Below are positions 17,456-26,382 of a stretch of 64,000 nt of DNA, piece by piece (positions within the stretch are counted from its first letter, which is position 1; every line of letters starts with the position of its first letter). Source of the DNA: an uncultured Cyclobacteriaceae bacterium (GTDB lineage: Bacteria; Bacteroidota; Bacteroidia; Cytophagales; Cyclobacteriaceae); the NCBI GenBank assembly GCA_905479015.1, contig CAJQKV010000007.1, positions 62,001 through 126,000 of the forward strand, written 5' to 3'. The notes beneath the pieces were generated by a model that saw only the letters and a program-made list of their open reading frames with translations, was not told where the DNA came from and did not search any database. The translations under genes were made by a program, and so were the position numbers.

Positions 17456-18244
17456 ATGGCTCAAAATTTTAGCAAAAACTTATCTTTTATAGGTAGAAAC
17501 ATCAAGAAAATCCGTCAGGTAAAAAAAATAAGCCAGGCTGAATTCGCGCATTTATTTCACTTATCACGGCCCAGTATTGGCGCCTATGAAGAAGGGAGAT
17601 CTGAACCAAAAATTGAAACACTGATTCAAATCGCGAAATATTTTAAACTTTCTATAGATGTTTTATTGACGCGAGAATTATCTATCAGCGAAATATTCAG
17701 CCTTGAATCTATCAAGAAGAAGCTGGATAAAGCCCATAATCTGGGCCTTGATCCATCTGCCACAACCGCAGCCCCATTGATCGGTCAAGATCGATTTTTA
17801 GACTACGTTATTCATCACCAAAACAATGATTTCATAGAACGACAGCCCAAAATAGGAATACCTGTGACCGCTTCATCTTACTTAATCTGCTTTGAAATGG
17901 TGGGCAGTGAAATGGTATTTCAACAACAAGGACTCCATCATGGTGATGTACTCATTAGCCAATTGGTTCGTCAAATAGATATACAAAAAGTGTTGGGCCA
18001 GGTCGTCAGCTTAGTTACGCCATCCGGTATATTCACCAAAAGATTGGATTCGGTAAACCAAAAATACCTTCAATTAAAATCGGATGACCCAAGTTATCCT
18101 TTGCAAGAAGTACTCATCGAAAATGTCCTGCAAATATGGCAAGTCATCGGCGTCTTTAGCGAAAAAACCAATCCTCCCACCTATCTCGAAGATCGCATGC
18201 TCAAGTTAGAACAAGCTATTGATAAATTATCTTCCTCATCCTGA
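17456..18244 (+). CDS. XRE-family regulator with S24/LexA-like C-terminal domain
   Basis: A 262-residue protein. The N-terminal HTH_XRE domain spans residues 8-65 (ISQAEFAHLFHLSRPSIGAY), followed by a linker and a C-terminal LexA/S24-like beta domain (about 135-245: MVGSEMVFQQQGLHHGDVLI). In self-cleaving members the loop reads GDSM with the catalytic Ser; here it is VGSEM, with Glu in the Ser position. Autocleavage is therefore unlikely and the domain may only dimerise or sense. It is divergent from the PspA-type operon (148 bases apart) and is its most likely local regulator, which remains inference. Confidence 0.85.
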   Translation: MAQNFSKNLSFIGRNIKKIRQVKKISQAEFAHLFHLSRPSIGAYEEGRSEPKIETLIQIAKYFKLSIDVLLTRELSISEIFSLESIKKKLDKAHNLGLDPSATTAAPLIGQDRFLDYVIHHQNNDFIERQPKIGIPVTASSYLICFEMVGSEMVFQQQGLHHGDVLISQLVRQIDIQKVLGQVVSLVTPSGIFTKRLDSVNQKYLQLKSDDPSYPLQEVLIENVLQIWQVIGVFSEKTNPPTYLEDRMLKLEQAIDKLSSSS

Positions 18245-18291
18245 ATCAAGTAACACCCCTCCTGCGACATTCTAGCCGTGACCTCAGGATC

Positions 18292-19449
18292 TTAAGTTAA
18301 ATACTCTTGATCCCCAAAACGATCTATTGATAAAAAGGTTAAGTCTACCTCTCCACTTAATCCTCTGGCCATCTTCGAGAGGACGTCGCCTATGGCGGGG
18401 ACAAATTTGAATCCATGACCACTAAAACCCGTTGCTAAAATAATTTTCTCATCTGTTTTCGGTAGGTAGTCTATGATAAAATCATCATCTGAAGAATAAG
18501 TATACATACAGCTACTTATATTGAGCATTGTCATCTTCTGATCCCGAAAATAACGTCGACTTACCGCCAAAAGTCGTTCAGCTTCCTGCGACCCGTCAAA
18601 CGATTTTACCTGTTGGGGCTCGATAACTTCTCCCGGAGCATGGTAGGCTATTTTTAAACCTATCGGTCCAGCAAATCCTTCAATGGGCAAGATAGGGAAG
18701 CCATAATAAATCCCCGGCATTCCCTCCTCCTCGATCACCCAACAGGGAAAATCATCTATTGAAAAATCTTGCCAACAAGAGGGATTCAACCACCCAATCA
18801 ACTGCCTTGTAATCGTTAACTTGGGTTTGAAGCTGGGTAACAACGATTGGATGTGAGGACCAGCAGTTAAAATCAATTTTTCTGTATGATAACTGCCCTG
18901 ATCCGTTTGGACGGATATGTGATTGGGATGTTGCTGCCATGAGATCACCCTTTCATTTTGTCTAAGAACTGCGCCCTGCTTCAAGGCTTGTTGGGCATAG
19001 GTCCGTATGGCTTTTTCAGGAGTAATAAATCCTGCAACCTCTTCAAATAAACCCTTGTACTCTTTAGGGATCTGTAGAGGTGCATAATGATCCGTTGATA
19101 TCGATGTCATGCTCAAGTCATGCGCGGAAACCGAAGACTGAATCCCTGAAATCAAAGGACCTTCGGGTTTTCCATAATAAGCAATACCCGTCTGATGCAA
19201 CAAGCTAACACCAGCATCTGCCTCAATTTGCCTCCACCCACCATAGGCTTTTTTAAGTAAGGGAACATAATTGGGGTGCTCAAAATAAGCCAATCGAATC
19301 AGCCTACTTTGACCCGTATGGCTCGACAACTCATTGGCCAGTGTGAACTGTTCCAATCCCAATACCTTTAACCCTTTTTTGGCCAAATCACAAAGGGTCG
19401 CTGAACCCATAGATCCAACGCCTACGACGATGACATCATATTGTTCCAT
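18292..19449 (-). CDS. monomeric sarcosine oxidase / N-methyl-amino acid oxidase-like flavoenzyme
   Basis: A 385-residue flavoprotein of the monomeric sarcosine oxidase/N-methyltryptophan oxidase family. The FAD fold is IVVGVGSMGSATL (residues 7-19). The cysteine that binds FAD covalently in the family is Cys314, in NISSCMYTYSSDDDFIID, almost the same residue number as in MSOX (315). It oxidises secondary amines such as sarcosine or related N-methyl amino acids, releasing H2O2, and is likely cytoplasmic. It follows the HEAT-repeat gene by 11 bases. The substrate (sarcosine, pipecolate, N-methyltryptophan or a proline analogue) is unresolved. Confidence 0.88.
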   Translation of the reverse strand: MEQYDVIVVGVGSMGSATLCDLAKKGLKVLGLEQFTLANELSSHTGQSRLIRLAYFEHPNYVPLLKKAYGGWRQIEADAGVSLLHQTGIAYYGKPEGPLISGIQSSVSAHDLSMTSISTDHYAPLQIPKEYKGLFEEVAGFITPEKAIRTYAQQALKQGAVLRQNERVISWQQHPNHISVQTDQGSYHTEKLILTAGPHIQSLLPSFKPKLTITRQLIGWLNPSCWQDFSIDDFPCWVIEEEGMPGIYYGFPILPIEGFAGPIGLKIAYHAPGEVIEPQQVKSFDGSQEAERLLAVSRRYFRDQKMTMLNISSCMYTYSSDDDFIIDYLPKTDEKIILATGFSGHGFKFVPAIGDVLSKMARGLSGEVDLTFLSIDRFGDQEYLT

Positions 19450-19460
19450 CGATATGTGCG

Positions 19461-19985
19461 CTATTGTGCCTCATCAATCAAAATCTCTAAATCTTTAATA
19501 ATCGCCGTTACCTCAATCATTTTTGTTTCATAACGGTCATCTTTGAGACTGTTGTGAACAAAATGATGGACGTGTTTTTTGGCTTTTTTAAGGGTACGAG
19601 AGCTAATGTTAAATTCTGTATAGTCTAGCAAAAGCTTTGCCATCGCTGCTGCTTTCAGACCTCCATTGAGATATAACTTAAGAATATCTACAAAATGATC
19701 GCTGACATCAAAACCCTCAAGGGCCTCGACTAAACTCCCATTACGTGCTTTGAGCTTAGGGTCATGAATGGCCGCAAATAAACCTGGCAATGCGGATTGA
19801 TTGTCTTCTATTTGGGCAAGGGTATTGACGGCCAGGTATTGAATATCTAAATCTTCTTCGTAGAGCAATGTCAACAAACGTTCAATGACTTTGGGACCTC
19901 CTATTTGAGCTAAGGCAGCTACATTGAGGTAGACTTCGTCATCTTTTTTGTAGAAATTAGCAATACAAGTTTCTATGTCTTTCAT
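19461..19985 (-). CDS. HEAT-repeat-like protein
   Basis: A 174-residue all-helical protein with HEAT/PBS-lyase-like repeats, for example AALAQIGGPKVIERLLTLL and LAVNTLAQIEDNQSALPGLF. Such repeats form curved solenoids that bind proteins. No catalytic residues are seen and no signal peptide is present. It lies 11 bases upstream of the sarcosine-oxidase-like gene and probably shares its transcript. Function is unknown; a scaffold or maturation factor is possible. Confidence 0.7.
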   Translation of the reverse strand: MKDIETCIANFYKKDDEVYLNVAALAQIGGPKVIERLLTLLYEEDLDIQYLAVNTLAQIEDNQSALPGLFAAIHDPKLKARNGSLVEALEGFDVSDHFVDILKLYLNGGLKAAAMAKLLLDYTEFNISSRTLKKAKKHVHHFVHNSLKDDRYETKMIEVTAIIKDLEILIDEAQ

Positions 19986-20262
19986 ATACCTCCGTGGAAG
20001 ATTCCATTAATATTCTTCAAATATCGATCAACCGAGCGGCAGTACATAGTTATTTGAATAAAAAGTTAGCTTTACTATTGCTTAGTTTTCAATGTTAGAA
20101 TCATTCAATTATAGAAATTAATATCAACCTCAATATATCATTCTATTTAGAGATCCTTAACCTAAACCCTTAATTTCCCTAAGTTTTAGAACCATTCCTC
20201 ACTGCCTCTTTTTGGAATAATCATAAGGCTATCAAGATTATATTTAGATCTTATTCGAGGTG

Positions 20263-21897
20263 CTATCTGAATGGCTTTACCTCTATATAATAGTTCGGAT
20301 CAATTTCCAGCGCTGGAGCCATTCGGTGCGCGAGTGGGTACGCTTGCCATGAAGTCGTGGGCGTCAACCTGACCGACTCGTCGTCTATTTTGAGATCAAT
20401 CGGCATATTAAATCCTTCCAAGGTCTCACCCCATCGATAAATGAGGTTATCCTCCTCCGTATGATATTCAAAGATGGGGATTTGGGAAGTTCTCAAATAT
20501 TGATCAAAAAAGGACTGCAGTTCCAATCCAGTCTCCTCGGCCATAAAGGTTTCTATTTGCTCCGTGGTAACCGTTTGGTGATAAAATGCAGCTCCAATTC
20601 CCCTAAGGGTTTGTCTCCATCGCTCATCGTCATTTAAAATCTGCCTCAACGTATTCAAGAGGTTTGCACCCTTTGAATATACGTCGCTGTCATGGTGACT
20701 GCTGTTCACATGATAATCGCCGATCATTGGAAATTTGTTGAGAATGCTTTTTCGAGTGCCCCGGCAATATTCCTGACCTGCCGCCTTTCCATAAAAATAT
20801 TCAACAAAAAGACTTTCCGAATAGGCAGTAAACCCTTCATGAATCCAAATATCAGCCGCATCCTTAAAAGTAACATTATTGGCAAACCATTCATGGCCCG
20901 ATTCATGGACAATGATGAAATCAAATTTCAACCCCCAGCCCGTTCCACTTACATCTCTACCCAAATAACCGTTTTGAAATTGATTGCCATAGGTGATCGA
21001 ACTCTGGTGCTCCATCCCCAAATACGGGGCCTCCACGAGTTGAAAACCATCTTCATAAAAGGGATAAGGACCCAACCAAAACTCAAACGCCTCGAGCATC
21101 CGTGGAACTTCAACAAAATGTTTTTTAGCCTTGACCTCATTTTCTCTAAGTACCCAATACGTCACATCAAGGGGTCCATTAAGGCCTGCATAAGGTGATG
21201 ACCAACTCACATAATCCCCTATATTGATGTTCACTCCGTAATTATTGATGGGATTGGCCACAAACCAATGATAGGTTTTGGTTCCTTTTTGATCATTTTG
21301 CTCAATATTCCTCAAACGTCCATTGGATACGTCCACCAGTGCTTGGGGTACTTCGATACTCATGAGCATCGAATCTACCTCATCATACATATGATCCTTG
21401 TTCGGCCACCAGACACTGGCCCCTAAGCCTTGACAAGAGGTCGCAATGAAATCCATTCCCTTAGCGTCTTGCTGCCAAGTTACGCCCCCATCCCAAGGAG
21501 GACGCTTGGCCGTCTGTGGCTTGCCGGCATAAAATATTTGAATGGATTCCATATTGCCTACTCCCTGGGGTTTGATCAATGTAATGAAATGTGCATTCCC
21601 TTCTGAGTGAATATCCAAGGACTGCCCCTCTTGTAAGACCTTGGTAATCTTCAAGGGGGCTTGCAAGTCTATCTGCAAGACATCATGGGACTCGAGTACT
21701 TGGTAATAGACCCGATTACTCCCTATAATCTCACGGGTATCTGGTTTCACCTCAATAGCTAAATGGTAATAACTTACATCCCACCACGCACGCTCTGGTG
21801 TGATTCCACCACGCAATGAGTCTTGCCGATCATAGTTTGATTGTCCGTTCAAGTGAAGCGTAAACCATACCATAGAAAAAAACAAGACCCTCCTCAC
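20263..21897 (-). CDS. exported M1-family metallopeptidase
   Basis: A 544-residue gluzincin with a signal peptide (VLFFSMVWFTLHLNGQ). The zinc site is H331-E-S-G-H335 with third ligand Glu354 (WIHEGFTAYSE). GMEHQSS (about 294-300) stands where M1 aminopeptidases have GAMEN. At about 540 residues it lacks the C-terminal helical domain of classical 850-residue members. It would trim peptides outside the cytoplasm. The GTG start overlaps the stop of the Xaa-Pro peptidase gene (GTGA), forming an operon of DPP-IV, M24 peptidase and M1 peptidase. An alternative ATG lies eight codons in but truncates the leader. Confidence 0.9.
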   Translation of the reverse strand: MRRVLFFSMVWFTLHLNGQSNYDRQDSLRGGITPERAWWDVSYYHLAIEVKPDTREIIGSNRVYYQVLESHDVLQIDLQAPLKITKVLQEGQSLDIHSEGNAHFITLIKPQGVGNMESIQIFYAGKPQTAKRPPWDGGVTWQQDAKGMDFIATSCQGLGASVWWPNKDHMYDEVDSMLMSIEVPQALVDVSNGRLRNIEQNDQKGTKTYHWFVANPINNYGVNINIGDYVSWSSPYAGLNGPLDVTYWVLRENEVKAKKHFVEVPRMLEAFEFWLGPYPFYEDGFQLVEAPYLGMEHQSSITYGNQFQNGYLGRDVSGTGWGLKFDFIIVHESGHEWFANNVTFKDAADIWIHEGFTAYSESLFVEYFYGKAAGQEYCRGTRKSILNKFPMIGDYHVNSSHHDSDVYSKGANLLNTLRQILNDDERWRQTLRGIGAAFYHQTVTTEQIETFMAEETGLELQSFFDQYLRTSQIPIFEYHTEEDNLIYRWGETLEGFNMPIDLKIDDESVRLTPTTSWQAYPLAHRMAPALEIDPNYYIEVKPFR

Positions 21898-23297
21898 GAC
21901 AAGGCAGCTTTTCTTATAGACTCAATGTCATCCGAACTGGATGCCAAAGGCGTTCCTAATAACTGGGCGCCATCGGTAGTAATGACAAAATCATCTTCAA
22001 TTCTTATCCCTCCAAAATCAGCGTATTTTTCAAGTAACGGATAATTGATGAAGTCATTATAACTCCCTTTTTCCTTGTGCTGTTTAATTAATTCAGGAAT
22101 GACATAGATGCCGGGTTCAATGGTCACTACATAACCTGGAGTCAATGCTTTTCCCAGCCGCAAAGATTTTAAACCAAAAGCAGTACTCTTTTTAAGTTGA
22201 TCGTCATAACCCACATAGGCCTCTCCAAAATTTTCCATATCATGAACATCTAAGCCCATCATGTGTCCCAAACCACATTGAAAAAACATCGTATGCGCAC
22301 CTGCAGCCACGGCATCTTGTGGGTGGCCTTTCATGATCCCTACTTCCACAAGGCCCTCAACCAAAACACGACAGGCCAATAAATGGAGGTCTAAAAATTT
22401 GATGCCTGGTTTTAATGCGGCAATGGCTGCAAGATGCGATCGATGAACAACATCGTACAACTCTTTTTGCAAAGTAGAGAAAGCAGGATCTACAGGAAAG
22501 GTACGGGTCATGTCTCCCGCATACAGGTGAGAGGATTCGGCTCCGGCATCACACAACAACAAATCCCCTCCAGATAGGGTATTGCCATAATAATGATTGT
22601 GTAAAATCTGGCCATCAATGGTAACAATGGGCTGAAAGGAAATATTTACGTTTTGCTCATATGCCACTTGACGTACTCTGCTGGCTAATTCATACTCTTT
22701 CATCCCTGCCTTGGCCTGTTGCATCAAACTTAAATGAATTTGCGAAGTGATCGAAGCCGCCTCATGTAATGATAAAAGTTCTTCAGGACTCTTTACCGCT
22801 CGTTGGGCAGCTACTACTTTGATAAAAGACACCGAATATTCCAAATCAACCTCCGTATAAGATCGATCTAATAGGGAAGTCAAAAATACTACATGCTCAG
22901 GTCGATAAACAGGCAAATAATGTACTTCCCTTTGGGAAAGGTAAGCTTTCATCTTTTCAAGAGGACGTGTATCTAGAATGCCTACTTTCGCACTCATTGC
23001 AGCCATCGATGGTTGTGGTCCTGTCCACACAATTTCATCAAGAGTCAGGTCGTCTCCAAAAATAATTTCTTCACCTGAGTCGAGGTCGATCAATGCATGC
23101 AATCCAGGAAAATTCAATCCGAAATAATACAAGAACGTACTGTCTTGCCGGTAAGGATACCAATTATCTTTAAAATTGATGCTAGACTCTTGATTCCCTA
23201 AAAATAGCAGCACTCCCGATCCTATTATTTTCTTCTTAAGGAGAGATCGACGTTTTGAATACGTCTCTGTACTGAACAACTGATTTTTATTTTCCAC
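21894..23297 (-). CDS. Xaa-Pro aminopeptidase (M24B family)
   Basis: A 467-residue pita-bread metallopeptidase with an N-terminal creatinase-like domain (about 1-170) and a catalytic domain. Metal ligands are visible in order: Asp (LLCDAGAES), Asp (GDMTRTFPVD), His (GLGHMMGLDVHD), Glu (TIEPGIYV) and Glu (GIRIEDDF). It releases N-terminal residues that precede proline. No signal peptide is evident, so it is probably cytoplasmic. It overlaps DPP-IV upstream (11 bases) and the M1 peptidase downstream (4 bases). The GTG start is the first codon of a sensible N-terminus. With the nearby hydroxyproline pathway this points to use of proline-rich peptides. Confidence 0.93.
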   Translation of the reverse strand: MENKNQLFSTETYSKRRSLLKKKIIGSGVLLFLGNQESSINFKDNWYPYRQDSTFLYYFGLNFPGLHALIDLDSGEEIIFGDDLTLDEIVWTGPQPSMAAMSAKVGILDTRPLEKMKAYLSQREVHYLPVYRPEHVVFLTSLLDRSYTEVDLEYSVSFIKVVAAQRAVKSPEELLSLHEAASITSQIHLSLMQQAKAGMKEYELASRVRQVAYEQNVNISFQPIVTIDGQILHNHYYGNTLSGGDLLLCDAGAESSHLYAGDMTRTFPVDPAFSTLQKELYDVVHRSHLAAIAALKPGIKFLDLHLLACRVLVEGLVEVGIMKGHPQDAVAAGAHTMFFQCGLGHMMGLDVHDMENFGEAYVGYDDQLKKSTAFGLKSLRLGKALTPGYVVTIEPGIYVIPELIKQHKEKGSYNDFINYPLLEKYADFGGIRIEDDFVITTDGAQLLGTPLASSSDDIESIRKAALS

Positions 23298-25524
23298 CGG
23301 GAGGTAAGTTTTGATTCAAATAATGGGTAAGTGTGGTTTGTAAGTGTAAGGTCGTTCCATCTCCTTCATTGATCGAGTGTGACCTGCCCGGATAGGCGAG
23401 CATAGAAAAGATTTTGTTGTGCTTGACTAGCTCATTGATGAGCACTTCAGTACCTTGGTAATGCACATTATCATCTGCCGTACCATGTACAATAAGTAAG
23501 TTTCCCTCCAATTGTTGCGCATAAGTAATGGGCGATCCTTTTTCATAACTTCCCGGCATCAATTGAGGAATCCCTGAATAACGTTCTTGATAAATATTGT
23601 CATAGAGTCGTTGATCTGGCACAGGTGCTATGGACATTCCGGTATGATATAATTTAGGATATCTAAACATCATATTTAAAGTCATGGAACCGCCTCCACT
23701 CCATCCCCAAATACCTATTCTTTCCCCATCTATAAATGAAAACCGCTCTTTTAATGCGATGAGTCCAGCCGCTTGATCTTCCGATGAAAGTACACCTATT
23801 TGACCATAAACACATTTTCTCCAATCACGCCCTTTGGGACTCGGCGTTCCTCTATTATCTATGCTCATCACAATATAACCCTGTTGCGCCAACATTTGAT
23901 GCCAGAGGTATCTACTCCCTCCCCATTGATCTACAACGGTTTGACCCCAAGGTTCACCATATACATAAAAGAGCACTGGATATTTTTTTGAAGGATCAAA
24001 ATTGGGTGGTTTAATCATAAACGCCTCTAGCGATAGGCCACTGGGTAGGGTGATTTGTAAAAATTCTTTAGGATTAATCTCAAGTTGAGCTACCTTTTTT
24101 CTCAAAGATTGAGGGTCTATGAAAGAGGTAATGACGCGATGATCAGGTAGGGAAATAAGATCCGTAATGGGTGGAATATTGGCTCTAGAATAGGTGTGAT
24201 GTGCATACTTTCCATTGGGAGAAATTTGATAGGTATGCCAGCCTGATTGACCTTCCGGAGTGACGCGCTGGGGCGATCCTTTTTTCGAGTTAAGGGGTGC
24301 TCTCCACAAATAACGTTGCGTAGGGTTTTCTGGAGAGGCGATGTAATAAAGCCAATCGTTTTTTTCATCTAACAAGGAAATGGATAAAAGGTCTGAATCT
24401 AAGGGACTGATCGCTTTTTCTCTTCCCTCTCGAATCAAGTAAAGTGATTTCCATCCATTCTTTTCAGAAACCCAGCTGAAGGCTTTACCCTTATCAAAAT
24501 AATTAAAATCATCTACCGCTTCCAACCAAGCCTCATCTTTGTCTTCATATGTTTTTTTGACGCGGCCATCTGCTATATTCCCTTCTAATATTTTATTATA
24601 ATTTTGTGCGCGATTCAGCTGTTGCATTAAAAGTTTGTCCCCATTGGGGTGCCAAATCATTCGGGGTAGGTAATTATTTGTAGGATCTCCTTCAATTTGC
24701 ATCCATACAGTAGATCCACCCGAAGCATCAATTACCCCTATTTTAGCTTCTGATGGCTTTTCTCCAGCTTTGGGATATTCTACAGGAATTAGGTATGAAT
24801 AAATAGAATCCGTATTGTTGATCATGTAAAAATCACGAATTGTCGTCGCATCAATGCGCCAGTATGCGATGTTGCGGCCATCGGGACTCCATCGAAAACC
24901 ATCCCTACAATGAAATTCTTCTTCATAAGCCCAATCAAAAGTACCATTGATGATGCGATCTGTACCGTCTTGAGTCAGTTGAATAATCTCATGATTTTCG
25001 AGATTCTCTACATAAATATTATGTTCTCGCACGTAGGCGACACGGTTACCTTGAGGTGAAAATTTAGCAAACATTAAAGTAGCCGGAGCCGCCTCTGGAC
25101 CCCCTAATTTTTTTAATACTTTGGAGTCCGTATGGAATATCCAATAATCCCCTTTGGTATTCAACCTCCATACTTTTTTACTGTTGGTGAATATTAATAG
25201 TTTTTTTTGATCTTCCGACCATTGATAATCATGAATAAGCAAAGGCTGGGTCGTACCTGAGGGAATCAAATCTGCTGCACTTACCAAGACCTGATGCAAT
25301 TGCGTCTCGGATATGACCTTCATTAGATCAAAACCTCCCACTTCTTTATTATATGAAAATTTGGTATATGCCTCCCCTTCATCAAACCACCTCAATGGAC
25401 CCATGACTTGAGATTGGAATTCAGCTGAGCCGTAAATACGAGCCAGGGATAATTCGGATACTGGCTGGGCGTTCGTTACCCGCAAGGCGGTCAATAAAAT
25501 CAAAATACTTATTAGTCTACTCAT
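23287..25524 (-). CDS. dipeptidyl peptidase IV (S9B family)
   Basis: A 745-residue exported serine peptidase: signal peptide (ending VTNAQ), N-terminal propeller (about 40-480) and alpha/beta hydrolase domain (about 490-745). The triad is Ser609 (GWSGGGS), Asp684/685 (HGTADDNVHY) and His716 (GRSHSI). The double-Glu motif DWAYEEEF (about 197-204), which anchors the free N-terminus, marks true dipeptidyl peptidases that release Xaa-Pro dipeptides. It is the first gene of the three-peptidase operon. The predicted location is periplasm or cell surface. It fits a role in degrading proline- or hydroxyproline-rich protein. Confidence 0.95.
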   Translation of the reverse strand: MSRLISILILLTALRVTNAQPVSELSLARIYGSAEFQSQVMGPLRWFDEGEAYTKFSYNKEVGGFDLMKVISETQLHQVLVSAADLIPSGTTQPLLIHDYQWSEDQKKLLIFTNSKKVWRLNTKGDYWIFHTDSKVLKKLGGPEAAPATLMFAKFSPQGNRVAYVREHNIYVENLENHEIIQLTQDGTDRIINGTFDWAYEEEFHCRDGFRWSPDGRNIAYWRIDATTIRDFYMINNTDSIYSYLIPVEYPKAGEKPSEAKIGVIDASGGSTVWMQIEGDPTNNYLPRMIWHPNGDKLLMQQLNRAQNYNKILEGNIADGRVKKTYEDKDEAWLEAVDDFNYFDKGKAFSWVSEKNGWKSLYLIREGREKAISPLDSDLLSISLLDEKNDWLYYIASPENPTQRYLWRAPLNSKKGSPQRVTPEGQSGWHTYQISPNGKYAHHTYSRANIPPITDLISLPDHRVITSFIDPQSLRKKVAQLEINPKEFLQITLPSGLSLEAFMIKPPNFDPSKKYPVLFYVYGEPWGQTVVDQWGGSRYLWHQMLAQQGYIVMSIDNRGTPSPKGRDWRKCVYGQIGVLSSEDQAAGLIALKERFSFIDGERIGIWGWSGGGSMTLNMMFRYPKLYHTGMSIAPVPDQRLYDNIYQERYSGIPQLMPGSYEKGSPITYAQQLEGNLLIVHGTADDNVHYQGTEVLINELVKHNKIFSMLAYPGRSHSINEGDGTTLHLQTTLTHYLNQNLPPGGK

Positions 25525-25603
25525 AGCCCCTTTTTAGTAACACTTAACTTCTATGAAAATTTACAAAACCGTCACTACATTGCCTACATTTCCTAGATAA
25601 ATT

Positions 25604-26350
25604 CTATAATGAAAATAAGCCAATAAGAGCCATTAACACCATTGATAAATCTTCAAAAATGGTTACCGTACTCATCGGCAACTGGAATACATCTCCCAAG
25701 CAAGCGCATTTGATTTGCTCCTTTTTTAAATTACTTTTTATAACTCCCACACTACTCACACCCAAGACGATCACCGTCGTTAAGTTAACGTAAAACGGCG
25801 CAATGTTAATTAGATATAAAATGCCTAACATCAGTTCTACAAAAGGATAAAGGTATCCCCAAAACTTCCATTTGGCCGCTACAATATCATACATACGGTA
25901 GGCATTGGCAAAACCAGAAAGGTTTAATAATTTAAAAAATGAAAAAACCAGAAAAAAGCCTGCCATAAAATGGCGCATCCAAAGCATGGGTGAAAAATGA
26001 AGAAATGGATATTGAATCAATAGGCTTATTCCTGATATAAATCCTATGATCAGGAGCAAAGGCAAATAAGTGTATATAGACTTTTCAGAAAATTCATACT
26101 TCCCTTTTAATGGAGGGTCCGAAACAGCCTGTCGCTCTTGAATCGTATCAGCGATTGTATAATCCCCGAATTTTTTCAACGCTAGATTGATTTTTTCTAA
26201 ATTTAGAGACTTCTCTGAGGTGATGTTTGCTTGAGGGTAATCAAGTTGGAGGCCCACGTCTTGAATACCTGAAAAAGAGTTAATGGTAGTTTTGACTTTA
26301 GCCAAACAACCCTTACAAGTCATCCCAGTGATTGTGTAATCTTTTGTCAT
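25604..26350 (-). CDS. HMA domain fused to a MauE-like membrane domain
   Basis: A 248-residue fusion. Residues 1-70 form an HMA metal-binding domain with GMTCKGC (CxxC at 11-14). Residues 100-248 form a MauE/DoxX-like membrane domain with four hydrophobic segments and a conserved C-A-C-L-G motif. MauE proteins support disulfide or cofactor maturation in amine-dehydrogenase systems. The fused HMA suggests metal-linked thiol chemistry at the membrane. It lies between the peptidase operon and the hydroxyproline genes, 32 bases after the D-amino acid dehydrogenase gene, and may belong to that transcript or be independent. Function is inferred only from domains. Confidence 0.8.
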   Translation of the reverse strand: MTKDYTITGMTCKGCLAKVKTTINSFSGIQDVGLQLDYPQANITSEKSLNLEKINLALKKFGDYTIADTIQERQAVSDPPLKGKYEFSEKSIYTYLPLLLIIGFISGISLLIQYPFLHFSPMLWMRHFMAGFFLVFSFFKLLNLSGFANAYRMYDIVAAKWKFWGYLYPFVELMLGILYLINIAPFYVNLTTVIVLGVSSVGVIKSNLKKEQIKCACLGDVFQLPMSTVTIFEDLSMVLMALIGLFSL

Positions 26351-26382
26351 TTTAGTTATATTATATTATTTAAATGGCAAAA

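Noticed and set aside
20692-21198. 168-residue plus-strand frame inside the M1 peptidase gene
   Set aside because: Shadow of the conserved minus-strand coding sequence carrying HESGH; no independent domain.
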